The notes: generated by a model not told the origin, from the letters alone. A stretch of 64,000 nucleotides of DNA from CAVDRM01 sp963611355 (GCA_963611355.1 CAVDRM010000008.1:1-64000); one strand, 5' to 3'; shown: positions 52,074-62,344, counted from the stretch's first letter. Numbers and translations are program-made.

Positions 52074-52652
52074 TCAGTCCTCTTCAAGCACGACTTGTCC
52101 GTCCTCAATGCTCTTGATGACCGCCAATGACTTCAAATCGATTCCCTGCGCACGCAGGCGGGCGCCTCCCTGCTGGAAGCCCTTTTCCACGCCGATGCCA
52201 ACGCCGCAGACCTTGCTGTCCAGCGCCTCGACCAGCCGCATCATGCCGCTGACCGCATTGCCCTCGGCCAGAAAATCGTCCACAATCAGCACGCGGCTGC
52301 CGATGGGCATATACTTTCTGTCCACGCGGATGTAGTTGTCGCATCCGTGCGTGTAGGAGTAAACGGGGGTCTGCGCCATGTCGTCAGACTGATTCCGCGC
52401 CGCGGATTTCTTTGCATACACAACGGGGATGTCGCCAAGCGCGTGCGCCGTGGTCAATGCCAAGGCAATGCCGCTGGCCTCCACGGTCAGAATAATGGTG
52501 GGACGCTCTGCGCGGAAATGCTCGCCCAGCGCTTCGCCCATCTTGAACAGCAGCGCTACATCAATGCGATGATTCAGGAACATATCCACCTTGACGATGT
52601 CATCGCTGATGCCCCGTCCGAACTTCAAAATCGCTTCGTTCAGCTCTTTCAT
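52074..52652 (-). CDS. xpt: Xanthine phosphoribosyltransferase
   Basis: 192 aa. The PRPP-binding motif VLIVDDFLAEGNA and the Xpt stretches VEASGIALALTTAHALGDIP and KKSAARN, followed by VYSYTHG, are clear. It makes XMP from xanthine and PRPP. First gene of the purine uptake operon. No purine riboswitch consensus could be read in its leader. Confidence 0.94.
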   Translation of the reverse strand: MKELNEAILKFGRGISDDIVKVDMFLNHRIDVALLFKMGEALGEHFRAERPTIILTVEASGIALALTTAHALGDIPVVYAKKSAARNQSDDMAQTPVYSYTHGCDNYIRVDRKYMPIGSRVLIVDDFLAEGNAVSGMMRLVEALDSKVCGVGIGVEKGFQQGGARLRAQGIDLKSLAVIKSIEDGQVVLEED

Positions 52653-52681
52653 GCGCTTCTGCTCTCCCCACTCTTATCTGC

Positions 52682-52714
52682 GTTCTCAAAAACACGAACA
52701 TTCTTTTTGAAAAC
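52682..52714 (-). promoter_or_regulatory. Leader hairpin of xpt
   Basis: GTTCTCAAAAA (52682-52692) pairs with TTTTTGAAAAC (52704-52714), 10 of 11. It would form in the 5' leader between promoter and xpt. Possible regulatory stem; the purine-riboswitch core was looked for and not found. Confidence 0.4.
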
Positions 52715-52720
52715 AGGATT

Positions 52721-52749
52721 ATTATACGGCATTTTATCGGCAAACGCAA
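52721..52749 (-). promoter_or_regulatory. Promoter of xpt and the purine importer
   Basis: On the minus strand TTGCGT (52744-52749), 17 bases, TATAAT (52721-52726), 68 bases before the xpt start. The remainder of 52750-52914 shows nothing recognisable. Confidence 0.65.
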
Positions 52750-52914
52750 GGGCAGATGGCGGAAAATTTGGCCGTTTTAGCAAAATTTACTTATTTTCCC
52801 GAATTATCCGGAAATTCTTGCACGATTTGCACAAAATTGTGTCACGGGGAACGGTTCCTGCCTTGAATTGGCTCTTTTTTTCGCTCCCGCTCCTTTCGCT
52901 CGGAAAATCGGCAT

Positions 52915-52937
52915 AAAAAAAGACCGCCGAAGCGGTC
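52915..52937 (-). terminator. Terminator of the MATE gene
   Basis: On the minus strand GACCGC-TTCG-GCGGTC (52922-52937) is followed by seven T residues: a UUCG-type tetraloop terminator. Confidence 0.93.
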
Positions 52938-52955
52938 GATGCCGATGGTCGTTTC

Positions 52956-54284
52956 TTACACATCGGGCAGCGCCTTGGTGTATTTTTGGATGGCCGCTGC
53001 CGCATAGATCATGACCAGCAGCTCCGTTATGGGCATGGTCAGCCAGATGGCATCTGCACCCACGATGACGGGCAGAAGCAAAATCAGAGCGCCGCTGATG
53101 ATCAGCCCCCGCGCCACGGAGACGATGAACGCCGCTTTCGGCCTCATGATGGCTTGGAAATAATAGGTCGAAAAAATGTTGAACGGAAGCAGCAGGAAGG
53201 ACAGCGCATAGGTGCGGATGATGGCGGGCGCCATGGCCAGAATTTCCTGCGTCGGCGACATAAAAATGCGGATGCAAAGATTGGGGACGGCCATGCTGAG
53301 CGCCGTCCAGAACACGCCGAAGAACGCGGCCGTGTCAAGCGAAAGGGCGAGCGTCTGCCGAATCCTTGTGCCTTTTCCCGCACCGAAGTTGGTGGAAACG
53401 ATGGGCTGCGCCGCCTGCCCCACGCTGTATGCGCAGCACTGCACAAAGGTGCTGACCTGAATGACAGGGCCGTAAATCGCCAGGGCATTCGAGCCGAGAT
53501 GCATCATAATCTGCCGGTTAAACAGCACGGTCAGGATGCCCATCGCCACGTCGATAAAGAAGGTAGAAAAGCCCGTGACGGAAATCTCGCGGAGCTTATG
53601 CATAAGCGCGTCCGTCTTGACCAAACGCAGGGTGTTTTTGCGGCGCATAAAGTGCGTCAGCATGACCGCAAAGGAAAGGCAGGAGCCGATGGCGGTCGCC
53701 AGCCCCGCGCCGTAAATGCCCATACCGCAGGTGAAGACGAAGTAATAATCGCCGAAGACATTGAAAATGCCGCCGGACAGCACGCCGAAGGTCGCAAGGC
53801 TTGGAGCGCCGTCATTGCGCAAAAAGGCCGCCAGCATCTGATTGAACAGAAACAGCGGGAAGACCAACTTGATGATGTGCATATATTTCCGCGCCAATAC
53901 GAGCAGCGCCTCATCCGCGCCGAAAAAGGTCAAAATCGGCTTTTCAAAGCACAGAAGTCCGACCCAAGCCAAAATGGAGAGAATGACAGAGCCGATGACA
54001 GACGCGGTAAAATATTGATTTTCGCTGCCGTCCGAACGGGCGCCGCTCCCGCGCTTGGCGCTGAAAATGACGCTTCCGCCGATGCCCATGAGCAGCCCCA
54101 AGCTGTAAATGATGTTCCAGACCGGCGCAACGACCGCCAACGCCGCCGTGCCCTCCGGCCCGTGATACTGCCCGACCATCGCCGTATCCGCGATGGAATA
54201 AACGGACGACACCAAAGCGCTCCCAAAGGCGGCGGACAGATACCGAAAGTAGAGAGACTTTACGTTTCCTTCGAGCAAATTCAT
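52956..54284 (-). CDS. MATE family efflux transporter
   Basis: 442 aa with 12 membrane helices, from MNLLEGNVKSLYFRYLSAAF; AAAGGAGG lies nine bases upstream. Family marks are YSIADTAMVGQYHGPEGTAA in the first helix pair and GQAAQPIVSTNFGAG in the second half. It exports drugs or metabolites by Na+ or H+ antiport. A reading frame runs 25 codons further upstream in phase, through an attenuator hairpin (see leader). Substrate not known. Confidence 0.9.
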   Translation of the reverse strand: MNLLEGNVKSLYFRYLSAAFGSALVSSVYSIADTAMVGQYHGPEGTAALAVVAPVWNIIYSLGLLMGIGGSVIFSAKRGSGARSDGSENQYFTASVIGSVILSILAWVGLLCFEKPILTFFGADEALLVLARKYMHIIKLVFPLFLFNQMLAAFLRNDGAPSLATFGVLSGGIFNVFGDYYFVFTCGMGIYGAGLATAIGSCLSFAVMLTHFMRRKNTLRLVKTDALMHKLREISVTGFSTFFIDVAMGILTVLFNRQIMMHLGSNALAIYGPVIQVSTFVQCCAYSVGQAAQPIVSTNFGAGKGTRIRQTLALSLDTAAFFGVFWTALSMAVPNLCIRIFMSPTQEILAMAPAIIRTYALSFLLLPFNIFSTYYFQAIMRPKAAFIVSVARGLIISGALILLLPVIVGADAIWLTMPITELLVMIYAAAAIQKYTKALPDV

Positions 54285-54307
54285 CAAATATACCTCCTTT
54301 TTCACGC

Positions 54308-54356
54308 AAAAAGGCCGGGCAAGAAACAGACATTTCAGTCTGCGCCTTGTCCGGCC
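54308..54356 (-). promoter_or_regulatory. Terminator-type attenuator in the MATE leader
   Basis: GGCCGGGCAAG (54313-54323) pairs with CTTGTCCGGCC (54346-54356), 10 of 11, with an inner CAGAC/GTCTG stem. On the minus strand the stem ends in TTTTT, so transcription can stop before the MATE gene. An in-phase short frame from ATG 54359 (MGRTRRRLKCLFLARPF) runs through the stem and into MATE, hence leader-peptide attenuation is possible. No known riboswitch consensus was recognised. Confidence 0.6.
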
Positions 54357-54398
54357 CATCGTTTCCGTGAACGAATCGCCCTCCGACGAACAAGAGGT

Positions 54399-54426
54399 AT
54401 TGTAACAGATTCAAATTGATTGTCAA
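54399..54426 (-). promoter_or_regulatory. Promoter of the MATE gene
   Basis: On the minus strand TTGACA (54421-54426), 16 bases, TACAAT (54399-54404). The start codon follows about 115 bases downstream, after the attenuator. Confidence 0.75.
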
Positions 54427-54455
54427 GGGGGAAATGAAGGTTTATTCGGCAGGCA

Positions 54456-54485
54456 GATAAAATCCGTCGTCAGCCTGATTTTATC
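54456..54485 (-). terminator. Hairpin at the end of the rubrerythrin gene
   Basis: GATAAAATC (54456-54464) pairs with GATTTTATC (54477-54485). No T-run follows on the minus strand, so it may be only a 3' stabiliser. It overlaps the stop codon. Confidence 0.35.
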
Positions 54486-55026
54486 AGTAATTTTCGGCAT
54501 TCACCTCAAAGTAGCTCTGCGGATGGTTGCAAGTGGGGCAGACCTTGGGCGCTTTTGTGCCGACCACGATGTGGCCACAGTTGCGGCATTCCCACACCTT
54601 GACCTCGCTCTTTTGGAAGACCTCGGCCAGCTCAACGTTTTTGAGCAGGGCGCGGTAGCGCTCCTCATGGTGCTTTTCGATGGCCGCTACCAAGCGGAAA
54701 CGGGCGGCCAAATCTTTAAAGCCTTCTTCTTCTGCGGTCTTGGCAAAGCCTTCATACATATCCGTCCACTCATAGTTCTCGCCCTCGGCGGCGCTCTGCA
54801 GGTTTTCGGCGGTATTGCCGATGCCGTTCAGCTCCTTCAGCCACAGCTTGGCATGTTCCTTTTCATTCTCGGCGGTCTTCAGGAACAGAGCGGAAATTTG
54901 TTCATAGCCCTCTTTTTTTGCCACGGACGCAAAATAGGTATACTTGTTCCGCGCCTGGGACTCGCCCGCAAAGGCGGCCTCCAGATTTTTCTCCGTCTGC
55001 GTTCCCGCGTATCTCGTCTTGCTCAT
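54484..55026 (-). CDS. rbr: Rubrerythrin
   Basis: 180 aa. The ferritin-like diiron domain shows EKNLEAAFAGESQARNKY, the central EKEHAKLW helix and EKHHEERY; the C-terminal rubredoxin-like domain has CRNCGH and CPTCNH, the four iron cysteines. Reduces peroxide to water in anaerobes. GGAAGG upstream. Ordinary length and place as a single gene. Confidence 0.95.
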   Translation of the reverse strand: MSKTRYAGTQTEKNLEAAFAGESQARNKYTYFASVAKKEGYEQISALFLKTAENEKEHAKLWLKELNGIGNTAENLQSAAEGENYEWTDMYEGFAKTAEEEGFKDLAARFRLVAAIEKHHEERYRALLKNVELAEVFQKSEVKVWECRNCGHIVVGTKAPKVCPTCNHPQSYFEVNAENY

Positions 55027-55098
55027 GATGCTTCCTTCCTTTCATGGATGTTTTGTTTATGATGTACCCGCAAAACGGCGGGATACAACACGCGATAA

Positions 55099-55779
55099 TC
55101 ATGAGAGCTTCATAAACCTCGGCCCGTCGTATCCGTTTCGGGCGACGCGTTCGTTCCACATTCGGACGGGGCGCACCCACAGCCCAAAATACCCGTACTG
55201 CGCCTGATAGACCACCATCGGCATGAGCGTTTCCGAATGCACGGCAATGCCCAGCACCTGATACTCTTTGCCCTTAAAATGGCGGTAGCGTCCCTCCGGC
55301 ACACGCTTTTCCCCGCTTCGCCGCGACAGCTCGCCGACGGCCTTGTCAAAGAGGGAGTCCCTGCGCAAATCAGTCGATAATTCTTCATCGGCAAGCAGCG
55401 CCTCCGGCAGTATCCATCGGGTATGCTGCGCGGTCTGCTCCTGCTTTGTTTCTATCAGATAAAGCTGCCTTCGGGCGTGATGATCCTCCTGCAAAGCGGT
55501 TGCCAAGAGATGCACCGGAACGGTATCGGGCAAAGCACCGAGCGCCTGCTTTGCCAAGCGTCGGGCAGCCTCTTCGTCCGTTTCCCCCTGTAAGGCATAA
55601 CCGCTGATGAACTGCCAAGCAGTGCCTTGTCCGCCCTGCAAAAGAAGCAGCTCGCCTTTTTCATTCATCGGCACGATGCCGATAAAGAGCTGCGGAGCAG
55701 CCGCCGGAGCAGCCGCATCTTTGGCACAGGTTATACCCGTTTCGCAGCCGCTTTTGCCATAATCATCCTCTTGGGCCAT
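55099..55779 (-). CDS. Nudix-like/DUF1653 fusion protein
   Basis: 226 aa from MAQEDDYGKSGCETG, ten bases after AAGGAG; a longer frame inside glgB is not used. Residues about 30-150 look like a Nudix fold, but the Nudix box (60-81) reads GYALQGETDEEAARRLAKQA, so the metal-binding glutamates of the REUXEE part are missing. Residues 163-211 are a DUF1653 domain (GRYRHFKGKEYQVLGIA, WVRPVRMWNE). Its ATG lies just before the glgB stop, so the two are coupled. Probably a binding protein rather than an active hydrolase. Confidence 0.7.
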   Translation of the reverse strand: MAQEDDYGKSGCETGITCAKDAAAPAAAPQLFIGIVPMNEKGELLLLQGGQGTAWQFISGYALQGETDEEAARRLAKQALGALPDTVPVHLLATALQEDHHARRQLYLIETKQEQTAQHTRWILPEALLADEELSTDLRRDSLFDKAVGELSRRSGEKRVPEGRYRHFKGKEYQVLGIAVHSETLMPMVVYQAQYGYFGLWVRPVRMWNERVARNGYDGPRFMKLS

Positions 55780-55786
55780 GCAAAGC

Positions 55787-57751
55787 TCACTCCTTATTTT
55801 TGCGGGCGGACGCCAGCCCCCTGAAGGAGAAGAACACCGTTGCCAGCGGCGGCAGGCGGAACGCGGCCTGATAGGGTCTGCCCATGAGTACCTTCCTCTC
55901 CGCGTGAACGGGCAGGATATTGATGACCCCGCTGCCCGCAAACCGTTCATCATCCGTGTTCAAAATTTCCGTCAGTACGCCGTTTTTGGGAAGCGGGATG
56001 CGGTAGTTTTCATAGACCTGCGGCGTGAAATTGGTCACGCACACGAGAGCGTGGCCGTGCTTGTCCCTGCGCATGAAGGACACCACGCTTCGCTCCTTGT
56101 CGTCCGCGTTGAGCCATTCAAAGCCGTCCCAGCTGTCATCAATCTCGTACAGCGCGGGGGTGGATTGATACAGTGCGTTGATTGCCCGCACACATTTCTG
56201 CATTTCTGGATGCTTTTCATAAAGAAGCAAAAACCAGTCGAGCTGATCGTCGTCCTTCCATTCGATGAACTGCCCGAATTCTCCACCCATGAACAGCAGC
56301 TTTTTGCCCGGATGCGCAAGCTGATAGCCGTACAGCGCCCGCCAGCCGGCGAATTTCTGCCAGATGTCGCCGGGCTGTTTGTCCAGCATGGAATGCTTGC
56401 CGTGCACCACCTCGTCATGGGAAAACGGCAGGATGTAGTTTTCGCTGAAGGCGTACATCAGGGAGAAGGTCAGCTTGTCGTGGTGATATTTCCGATAGAC
56501 GGGGTCTAATTTGATATACGCCAGCATATCGTTCATCCAGCCCATGTTCCACTTGAAGCCGAAGCCGAGCCCGCCCTGGTCGGTCGGGCGGGTGACGAGC
56601 GGATAGGCGCTGGATTCCTCGGCAATCATCTGCACGCCCGGAAAACGCGCATAGACCGTCTCATTCAGGCGTTTCAGGAAAGCGATGGCCTCATGATTCA
56701 GATTCCCGCCGTCCCTGTTGGGCAGAAACTGTCCCGGCTCACGGCAGAAATCCAGATACAGCATACTGCTCACCGCATCGCAGCGCAGCCCGTCCGCATG
56801 GTACTGCTCAAACCAGAAGCAGGCGTTGGACAGGAGGAAGGAGCAGACCTCGCCGCGTCCGAAGTCAAACAGATGCGTCCCCCATTGCGGCATATCGCCG
56901 CGCAGGGGATTGGGATGCTCATACAGCGCCGTGCCGTCAAAGCGGCGCAGTCCGGCCTCGTCCCGCGGGAAATGAGCGGGCACCCAGTCCAAAATCACGC
57001 CAATGCCCGCATTGTGCAGCCTGTCCACCAGCGTTTTGAAGCCCTCCGGCGAACCGTAGCGCGAGGTTGGAGCATAGTAGCCCGTCAACTGATAGCCCCA
57101 TGAGCCGTCAAAGGGATGCTCCATCACTGGCAGAAATTCGACGTGCGTGTAGTGCATATCCAAGAGGTACGGAACGAGCAGGTCGGAAAGCTCCTCATAG
57201 GAATAAAGCGTGCCGTCCTCCCTGCGCCGCCAAGTTCCCAAGTGCATTTCATAAATGTTGACGGGGCTTCGGAAGATGTTTTTCCGCTTCCGCATCCGCA
57301 GATAAGCGGCATCCGTCCATTGAAAATCGTCCAGCTCATGGATTTTTCCCGCCGTGGACGGGCGCACTTCAAACAAAAAGGCATACGGGTCGGACTTTTC
57401 ATGCCATTCGCCGTCCTCCCCCAGGATGGCGTATTTATAGGTCAGCAGCTTTTCGGCGGCGTTCGGGTATGCATAGCGCTTGGGGTCACTGCTCACGTCA
57501 AACACCCGTGCGGGCAGACGCTTTTCCCAAATGCCGTCATACTGCTTGTCCATGGGACAGGCTTCCCTGTCCCATGCGCAGAATTCGCCTGTCAGACAGA
57601 CCTTCCGCGCATTGGGCGCCCAGACGGAAAAACAGAAATAGTCTTCTCCGTCCATGTAAAGCCTGTGCGCGCCTAAAAAACGGTACGCATCCGCGCATGT
57701 TCCCGCATGAAAGCTGTCGCGCATACGGCTGTCCGGCGGCGTGTAGCGCAT
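55787..57751 (-). CDS. glgB: 1,4-alpha-glucan branching enzyme
   Basis: 654 aa from MRYTPPDSRMRD, eight bases after AAGGAGG. A CBM48-type N-terminal module (FSVWAPNARKVCLTGEF) is followed by the GH13 barrel with DGLRCDAVSSMLY (nucleophile Asp), MIAEESS (acid Glu) and FSHDEVVHGK. It makes alpha-1,6 branches in glycogen. Only the Nudix/DUF1653 gene is linked; other glg genes are not in the window. Between it and the next promoter (57752-57913) I see no further feature. Confidence 0.93.
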   Translation of the reverse strand: MRYTPPDSRMRDSFHAGTCADAYRFLGAHRLYMDGEDYFCFSVWAPNARKVCLTGEFCAWDREACPMDKQYDGIWEKRLPARVFDVSSDPKRYAYPNAAEKLLTYKYAILGEDGEWHEKSDPYAFLFEVRPSTAGKIHELDDFQWTDAAYLRMRKRKNIFRSPVNIYEMHLGTWRRREDGTLYSYEELSDLLVPYLLDMHYTHVEFLPVMEHPFDGSWGYQLTGYYAPTSRYGSPEGFKTLVDRLHNAGIGVILDWVPAHFPRDEAGLRRFDGTALYEHPNPLRGDMPQWGTHLFDFGRGEVCSFLLSNACFWFEQYHADGLRCDAVSSMLYLDFCREPGQFLPNRDGGNLNHEAIAFLKRLNETVYARFPGVQMIAEESSAYPLVTRPTDQGGLGFGFKWNMGWMNDMLAYIKLDPVYRKYHHDKLTFSLMYAFSENYILPFSHDEVVHGKHSMLDKQPGDIWQKFAGWRALYGYQLAHPGKKLLFMGGEFGQFIEWKDDDQLDWFLLLYEKHPEMQKCVRAINALYQSTPALYEIDDSWDGFEWLNADDKERSVVSFMRRDKHGHALVCVTNFTPQVYENYRIPLPKNGVLTEILNTDDERFAGSGVINILPVHAERKVLMGRPYQAAFRLPPLATVFFSFRGLASARKNKE

Positions 57752-57913
57752 GGCTGTCGCCTCCTTTTCTGTCATTTCGTCCCTTATGTATCATATCATA
57801 TCAGGAGCAAAAATTCCAGTACGCAAAAAAGGCAGGGCGTGTTAATTTTTTGAGAGAAAAAAGGACAGAGGATATCCGGCTGCGCAAAAATTTAACATGA
57901 ACTTTACATGACC

Positions 57914-57942
57914 TTGACGAACGGAGGCTAAACAGATATAAT
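57914..57942 (+). promoter_or_regulatory. Promoter of the iron-type ABC operon
   Basis: TTGACG (57914-57919), 17 bases, TATAAT (57937-57942), about 110 bases before the first gene. Confidence 0.75.
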
Positions 57943-57956
57943 AATCTTGTTATATC
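57935..57956. promoter_or_regulatory. Palindrome over the -10 box
   Basis: GATATAA (57935-57941) and TTATATC (57950-57956) are perfect inverted arms around eight bases and cover the -10 hexamer. A repressor binding here would block initiation. It does not match the classical Fur box closely, so the regulator is unknown. Confidence 0.5.
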
Positions 57957-58052
57957 AACTGACTGGAAGATTTTATTATCCCATGACTGCCCCGCGCAGA
58001 TGAGGCGTTTTCGGCGCAAAGGCTGTGCGTGTGCCCAAAGGAGTTGTTTCCC

Positions 58053-59924
58053 ATGTCACAGCCGTCCAAGCCCCAAAACGGCGCGCAGGTACACGCGCCC
58101 TCTTTGGACGCACGGCGTTTCAAAAACAGGCTGCATAATGCGGTCACCAATCCGTACAACATCATCACCATCATCGCCATCCTTTTTTTGTGCTATCTGA
58201 TTGTCGTGCCGCTGATTGAAATGATAAAGACGACCTTCACCCTGGCCAAGGCGGATCTGCGGCGCGTGAAGGGCGGAACAGTTGGCGAATTTACGCTGTA
58301 TTATTGGAAGCGATTGCTGCTTAGCGATGTCTCGCGCAACCTGTTTTGGGTGCCGCTGAAAAATTCGCTCATCATCGCCGTTTGCACCAGCGCCATTTCG
58401 ATTACGATGGGCGCCTTGATTGCATGGCTGCTGGTGCGCACGGACTTGCCCGGAAAAAAGTTCTTTTCTTTGGCCGTCATCATCCCGTATATGCTGCCGT
58501 CATGGTGCAAATCCATGGCGTGGCTGTCCGTGTTCCGCAACGAGACCATCGGCGGCGCGGCCGGCTTTTTAAGCTATCTTGGCATCCGCTCACCGGACTG
58601 GCTGGCGTATGGGCCGGTTGCCATCATCATCGTGCTGTCCATTCATTATTACGCCTATGCCTATTTGCTGGTCTCGGCAGCGCTCCGCTCCGTCAACTCC
58701 GAATTGGAGGAAATGGGGGAGATTGTCGGTGCGGGCAAGGGATTGATTCTGCGGAAAATCACCTTCCCGCTCGTGCTGCCCGCCATTTTGTCCAGTCTGA
58801 TTCTGACCTTCTCCAAGTCGATGGGCACGTTCGGCGTGCCGTCCTTTTTGGGGCTGAAGGTCAACTACTACACCATTTCGACCTCGCTGTATGCCACCAT
58901 CCAGTCCCAGAAGGGGACGGGCTTTGCCATCAGCCTCGTGCTGATTCTGCTGGCCTCGGTCAACATTTTTATCAATCAGAAGCTCATCGGCTCACGCAAG
59001 TCCTATGCCACCATCGGCGGCAAGGGCGGACGCTCCACGCCGCTGGCCTTGGGCAAATGGAAAGCTCCCATCGTGCTGGCGCTGGCGCTGTTTTTGCTGG
59101 TGGCCGTCGTGCTGCCGCTTGGCATCCTGCTGTACCAGACCTTCATGCTGCGGGCAGGAGACTACGGCCTGTCCAACTTTACGCTCCATTACTGGCTCGG
59201 CGAGGCCGACCCCGCCATTTCGGACGGGCTGCCCGGCGTATTCAAATCCTCACAGTTCTGGATGTATGTGAAAAATACGCTGAAGCTGGTGGGGCTGACC
59301 TCGATTATCGCCACCATCTGCGGGCAGATGCTGGGCTACATCAACTCCCGCGGTCGCCGCTTAAAGAGCGGCAAGCTCGTAGAGCAGCTCGTCTTTATCC
59401 CGTATCTGATTCCATCCATCGCCTTTGGCGCGATGTATCTGGCTATGTTCGCCACGCCCACGAAAATTACCATCTTCGGCGCGGAGCTGACGCTGATTCC
59501 CTCTCTGTACGGCACATTCACCGTGCTGGTGCTGGTGTCCATCGTCAAGCATCTGCCGTTTGCCTCCCGCGCCGGCACATCCAATATGCTGCAAATCAGT
59601 ATTGAATTGGAGGAGGCAGGCCAGCTTGCGGGCGCAAACTTCCTCACCCGCTTTTTCCGCATCGTGTTCCCGCTGGCCAAGAACGGCTTCATGAGCGGCC
59701 TGATGCTGATTTTAATCAGCATCATGAAGGAGCTGGACTTGATTGTCATTCTGATGACCCCCTCTCAGGCCACGCTGCCGTACATGGCGTACACCTATTC
59801 CACCTCCGGCTTTCAGCAGCCGGCGAGCGCGGTCGCCATTGTGATGTTCGTCATGGTATTCTTCTTCTATTGGATAGCCAATAAATTTTTCCACGCCGAT
59901 ATCGCCGGCGGGCTGGGAGGTTAA
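58053..59924 (+). CDS. Iron-type ABC transporter permease (fused two-unit FbpB-like)
   Basis: 623 aa from MSQPSKPQNG, nine bases after AAAGGAG. Two six-helix permease units in one chain, each with an EAA-type loop (EMGEIVGAGKGLILRKITFP and EEAGQLAGANFLTRFFRIVF). This fused form is usual for Fe3+ importers of the Fbp/Afu/Hit class. First gene of its operon. Confidence 0.88.
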   Translation: MSQPSKPQNGAQVHAPSLDARRFKNRLHNAVTNPYNIITIIAILFLCYLIVVPLIEMIKTTFTLAKADLRRVKGGTVGEFTLYYWKRLLLSDVSRNLFWVPLKNSLIIAVCTSAISITMGALIAWLLVRTDLPGKKFFSLAVIIPYMLPSWCKSMAWLSVFRNETIGGAAGFLSYLGIRSPDWLAYGPVAIIIVLSIHYYAYAYLLVSAALRSVNSELEEMGEIVGAGKGLILRKITFPLVLPAILSSLILTFSKSMGTFGVPSFLGLKVNYYTISTSLYATIQSQKGTGFAISLVLILLASVNIFINQKLIGSRKSYATIGGKGGRSTPLALGKWKAPIVLALALFLLVAVVLPLGILLYQTFMLRAGDYGLSNFTLHYWLGEADPAISDGLPGVFKSSQFWMYVKNTLKLVGLTSIIATICGQMLGYINSRGRRLKSGKLVEQLVFIPYLIPSIAFGAMYLAMFATPTKITIFGAELTLIPSLYGTFTVLVLVSIVKHLPFASRAGTSNMLQISIELEEAGQLAGANFLTRFFRIVFPLAKNGFMSGLMLILISIMKELDLIVILMTPSQATLPYMAYTYSTSGFQQPASAVAIVMFVMVFFFYWIANKFFHADIAGGLGG

Positions 59925-59930
59925 GCGCAT

Positions 59931-61058
<1,128 letters not shown>

Positions 61059-61189
61059 CGGACGGCTGCGCGTTCTTCCTATGGAATCATGAAAATGCGC
61101 GAAGCGGCGGATGCAAAGCCATATCGGGTATTTACGTGCTGTTTGGCGGCGCGTGACAAATACAAATACTTTTGGAGGGAGACACAGGC

Positions 61190-62344
61190 ATGAAAAAATT
61201 ATCCATTCTCCTGCTGGCACTGGTGCTGGCGCTGTCCATGACGCTCACGGCCTTCGCGGGCGACAAGGAAGACAAATGGGCCGAGGAAAACGGCCTGAAC
61301 ACGGATGAACCGATAGAGGAACTGTACGAAAAGGCCAAGGCCGAGGGCAAGCTGACCATTTACACCATCTCCAGCCGCACCCAGACGGTCGCCAATTCCT
61401 TCATGGAAGAATATCCCGGCATCGATGTCGAGGTCTATGACATTTCTTCCGGCACACTCAAGGAAAAGTTTATCACCGAGTACGAGTCCGGCATCCACAC
61501 CGTGGATATCCTGCATTCCAAGGAGCAGGTCGGCGAATACACCTTCGAGCTGTTCGCCGAGGGCTGGCTGCATAATTATCAGCCCGCGTCCATCTTCGGC
61601 AATGTCGATGCGTCCTACATGACGCTGACTCCTCTGATGGTGGAGCTGAACCTGTGGTTCTACAACACCGAGGTCTATGATACCTGCCCCATCACCTCTT
61701 GGTGGGATTTAACCAAGGAAGAATGGCGCGGCCGCGTGGTCTATCAGGATGCGGCGGGCAATGATGCCTACTGCGCTCCGCTGACTGCGATGGTGCAGCA
61801 TGCGGACGAAATGGCCGCCGACTATGAGCGCGTCTTCGGTGAACCGATTCAGCTGGCCGATGACGAACCGAATGCCGCCTATGCCTTCATTAAGCGCTTC
61901 CTGGCGAATGACCCCATCATGGCAAAGGGCTCTGACGAGGTCATCGAGCTGGTCGGCGCAAAGGGGCAGACCAATCCGCCGGTCGGCTATTCCTCTTCTG
62001 TGAAGCTGCGCAAGGTCAGCGACGGCTATGCGCTGGGCTACACCCCCACTGCCATGAGCGTCTCTAACGGTATCCCCGCGCTGAACTTCGTGTCCATCGC
62101 CAATGAATGCGAGCATCCGAATGCGGCCAAGCTGTTCATCAAGTATTGGCTGGGCGGAGAGGATGGCCAGGGTCAGGGCTATGCGCCGCTGGTCTCCCTC
62201 GGCTCCTGGTCTGTCCGCCCCGAAAATCCGACGGCGGAGGGCAATGTCCCCCTGTCCGAAATCCCGCTGTGGGACATTGACTTTGAGTATATTTACGAGA
62301 ACATTGAGGATGTCCGCGACTACTGGATTGCACACCGCAACTAA
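61190..62344 (+). CDS. ABC transporter substrate-binding protein, Fe3+ type
   Basis: 384 aa from MKKLSILLLALVLALSMTLT, 10 bases after GGAGGGA; signal cleavage near AFAG. The mature protein has LTIYTISSRTQTVANSFMEE, then GVNL-like LMVELNLWFYNTEVY and FAGDKE at its start, and PVGYSSSVKLRKVSDGYALG, as in FbpA/FutA-like proteins. Tyrosines that would hold ferric iron cannot be proven here. Spermidine or phosphonate-type ligands remain possible. Confidence 0.8.
   Translation: MKKLSILLLALVLALSMTLTAFAGDKEDKWAEENGLNTDEPIEELYEKAKAEGKLTIYTISSRTQTVANSFMEEYPGIDVEVYDISSGTLKEKFITEYESGIHTVDILHSKEQVGEYTFELFAEGWLHNYQPASIFGNVDASYMTLTPLMVELNLWFYNTEVYDTCPITSWWDLTKEEWRGRVVYQDAAGNDAYCAPLTAMVQHADEMAADYERVFGEPIQLADDEPNAAYAFIKRFLANDPIMAKGSDEVIELVGAKGQTNPPVGYSSSVKLRKVSDGYALGYTPTAMSVSNGIPALNFVSIANECEHPNAAKLFIKYWLGGEDGQGQGYAPLVSLGSWSVRPENPTAEGNVPLSEIPLWDIDFEYIYENIEDVRDYWIAHRN

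Noticed and set aside
52653..52760. Purine riboswitch before xpt
   Set aside because: The conserved loop sequences and the three-way junction could not be found; only a simple stem is present.
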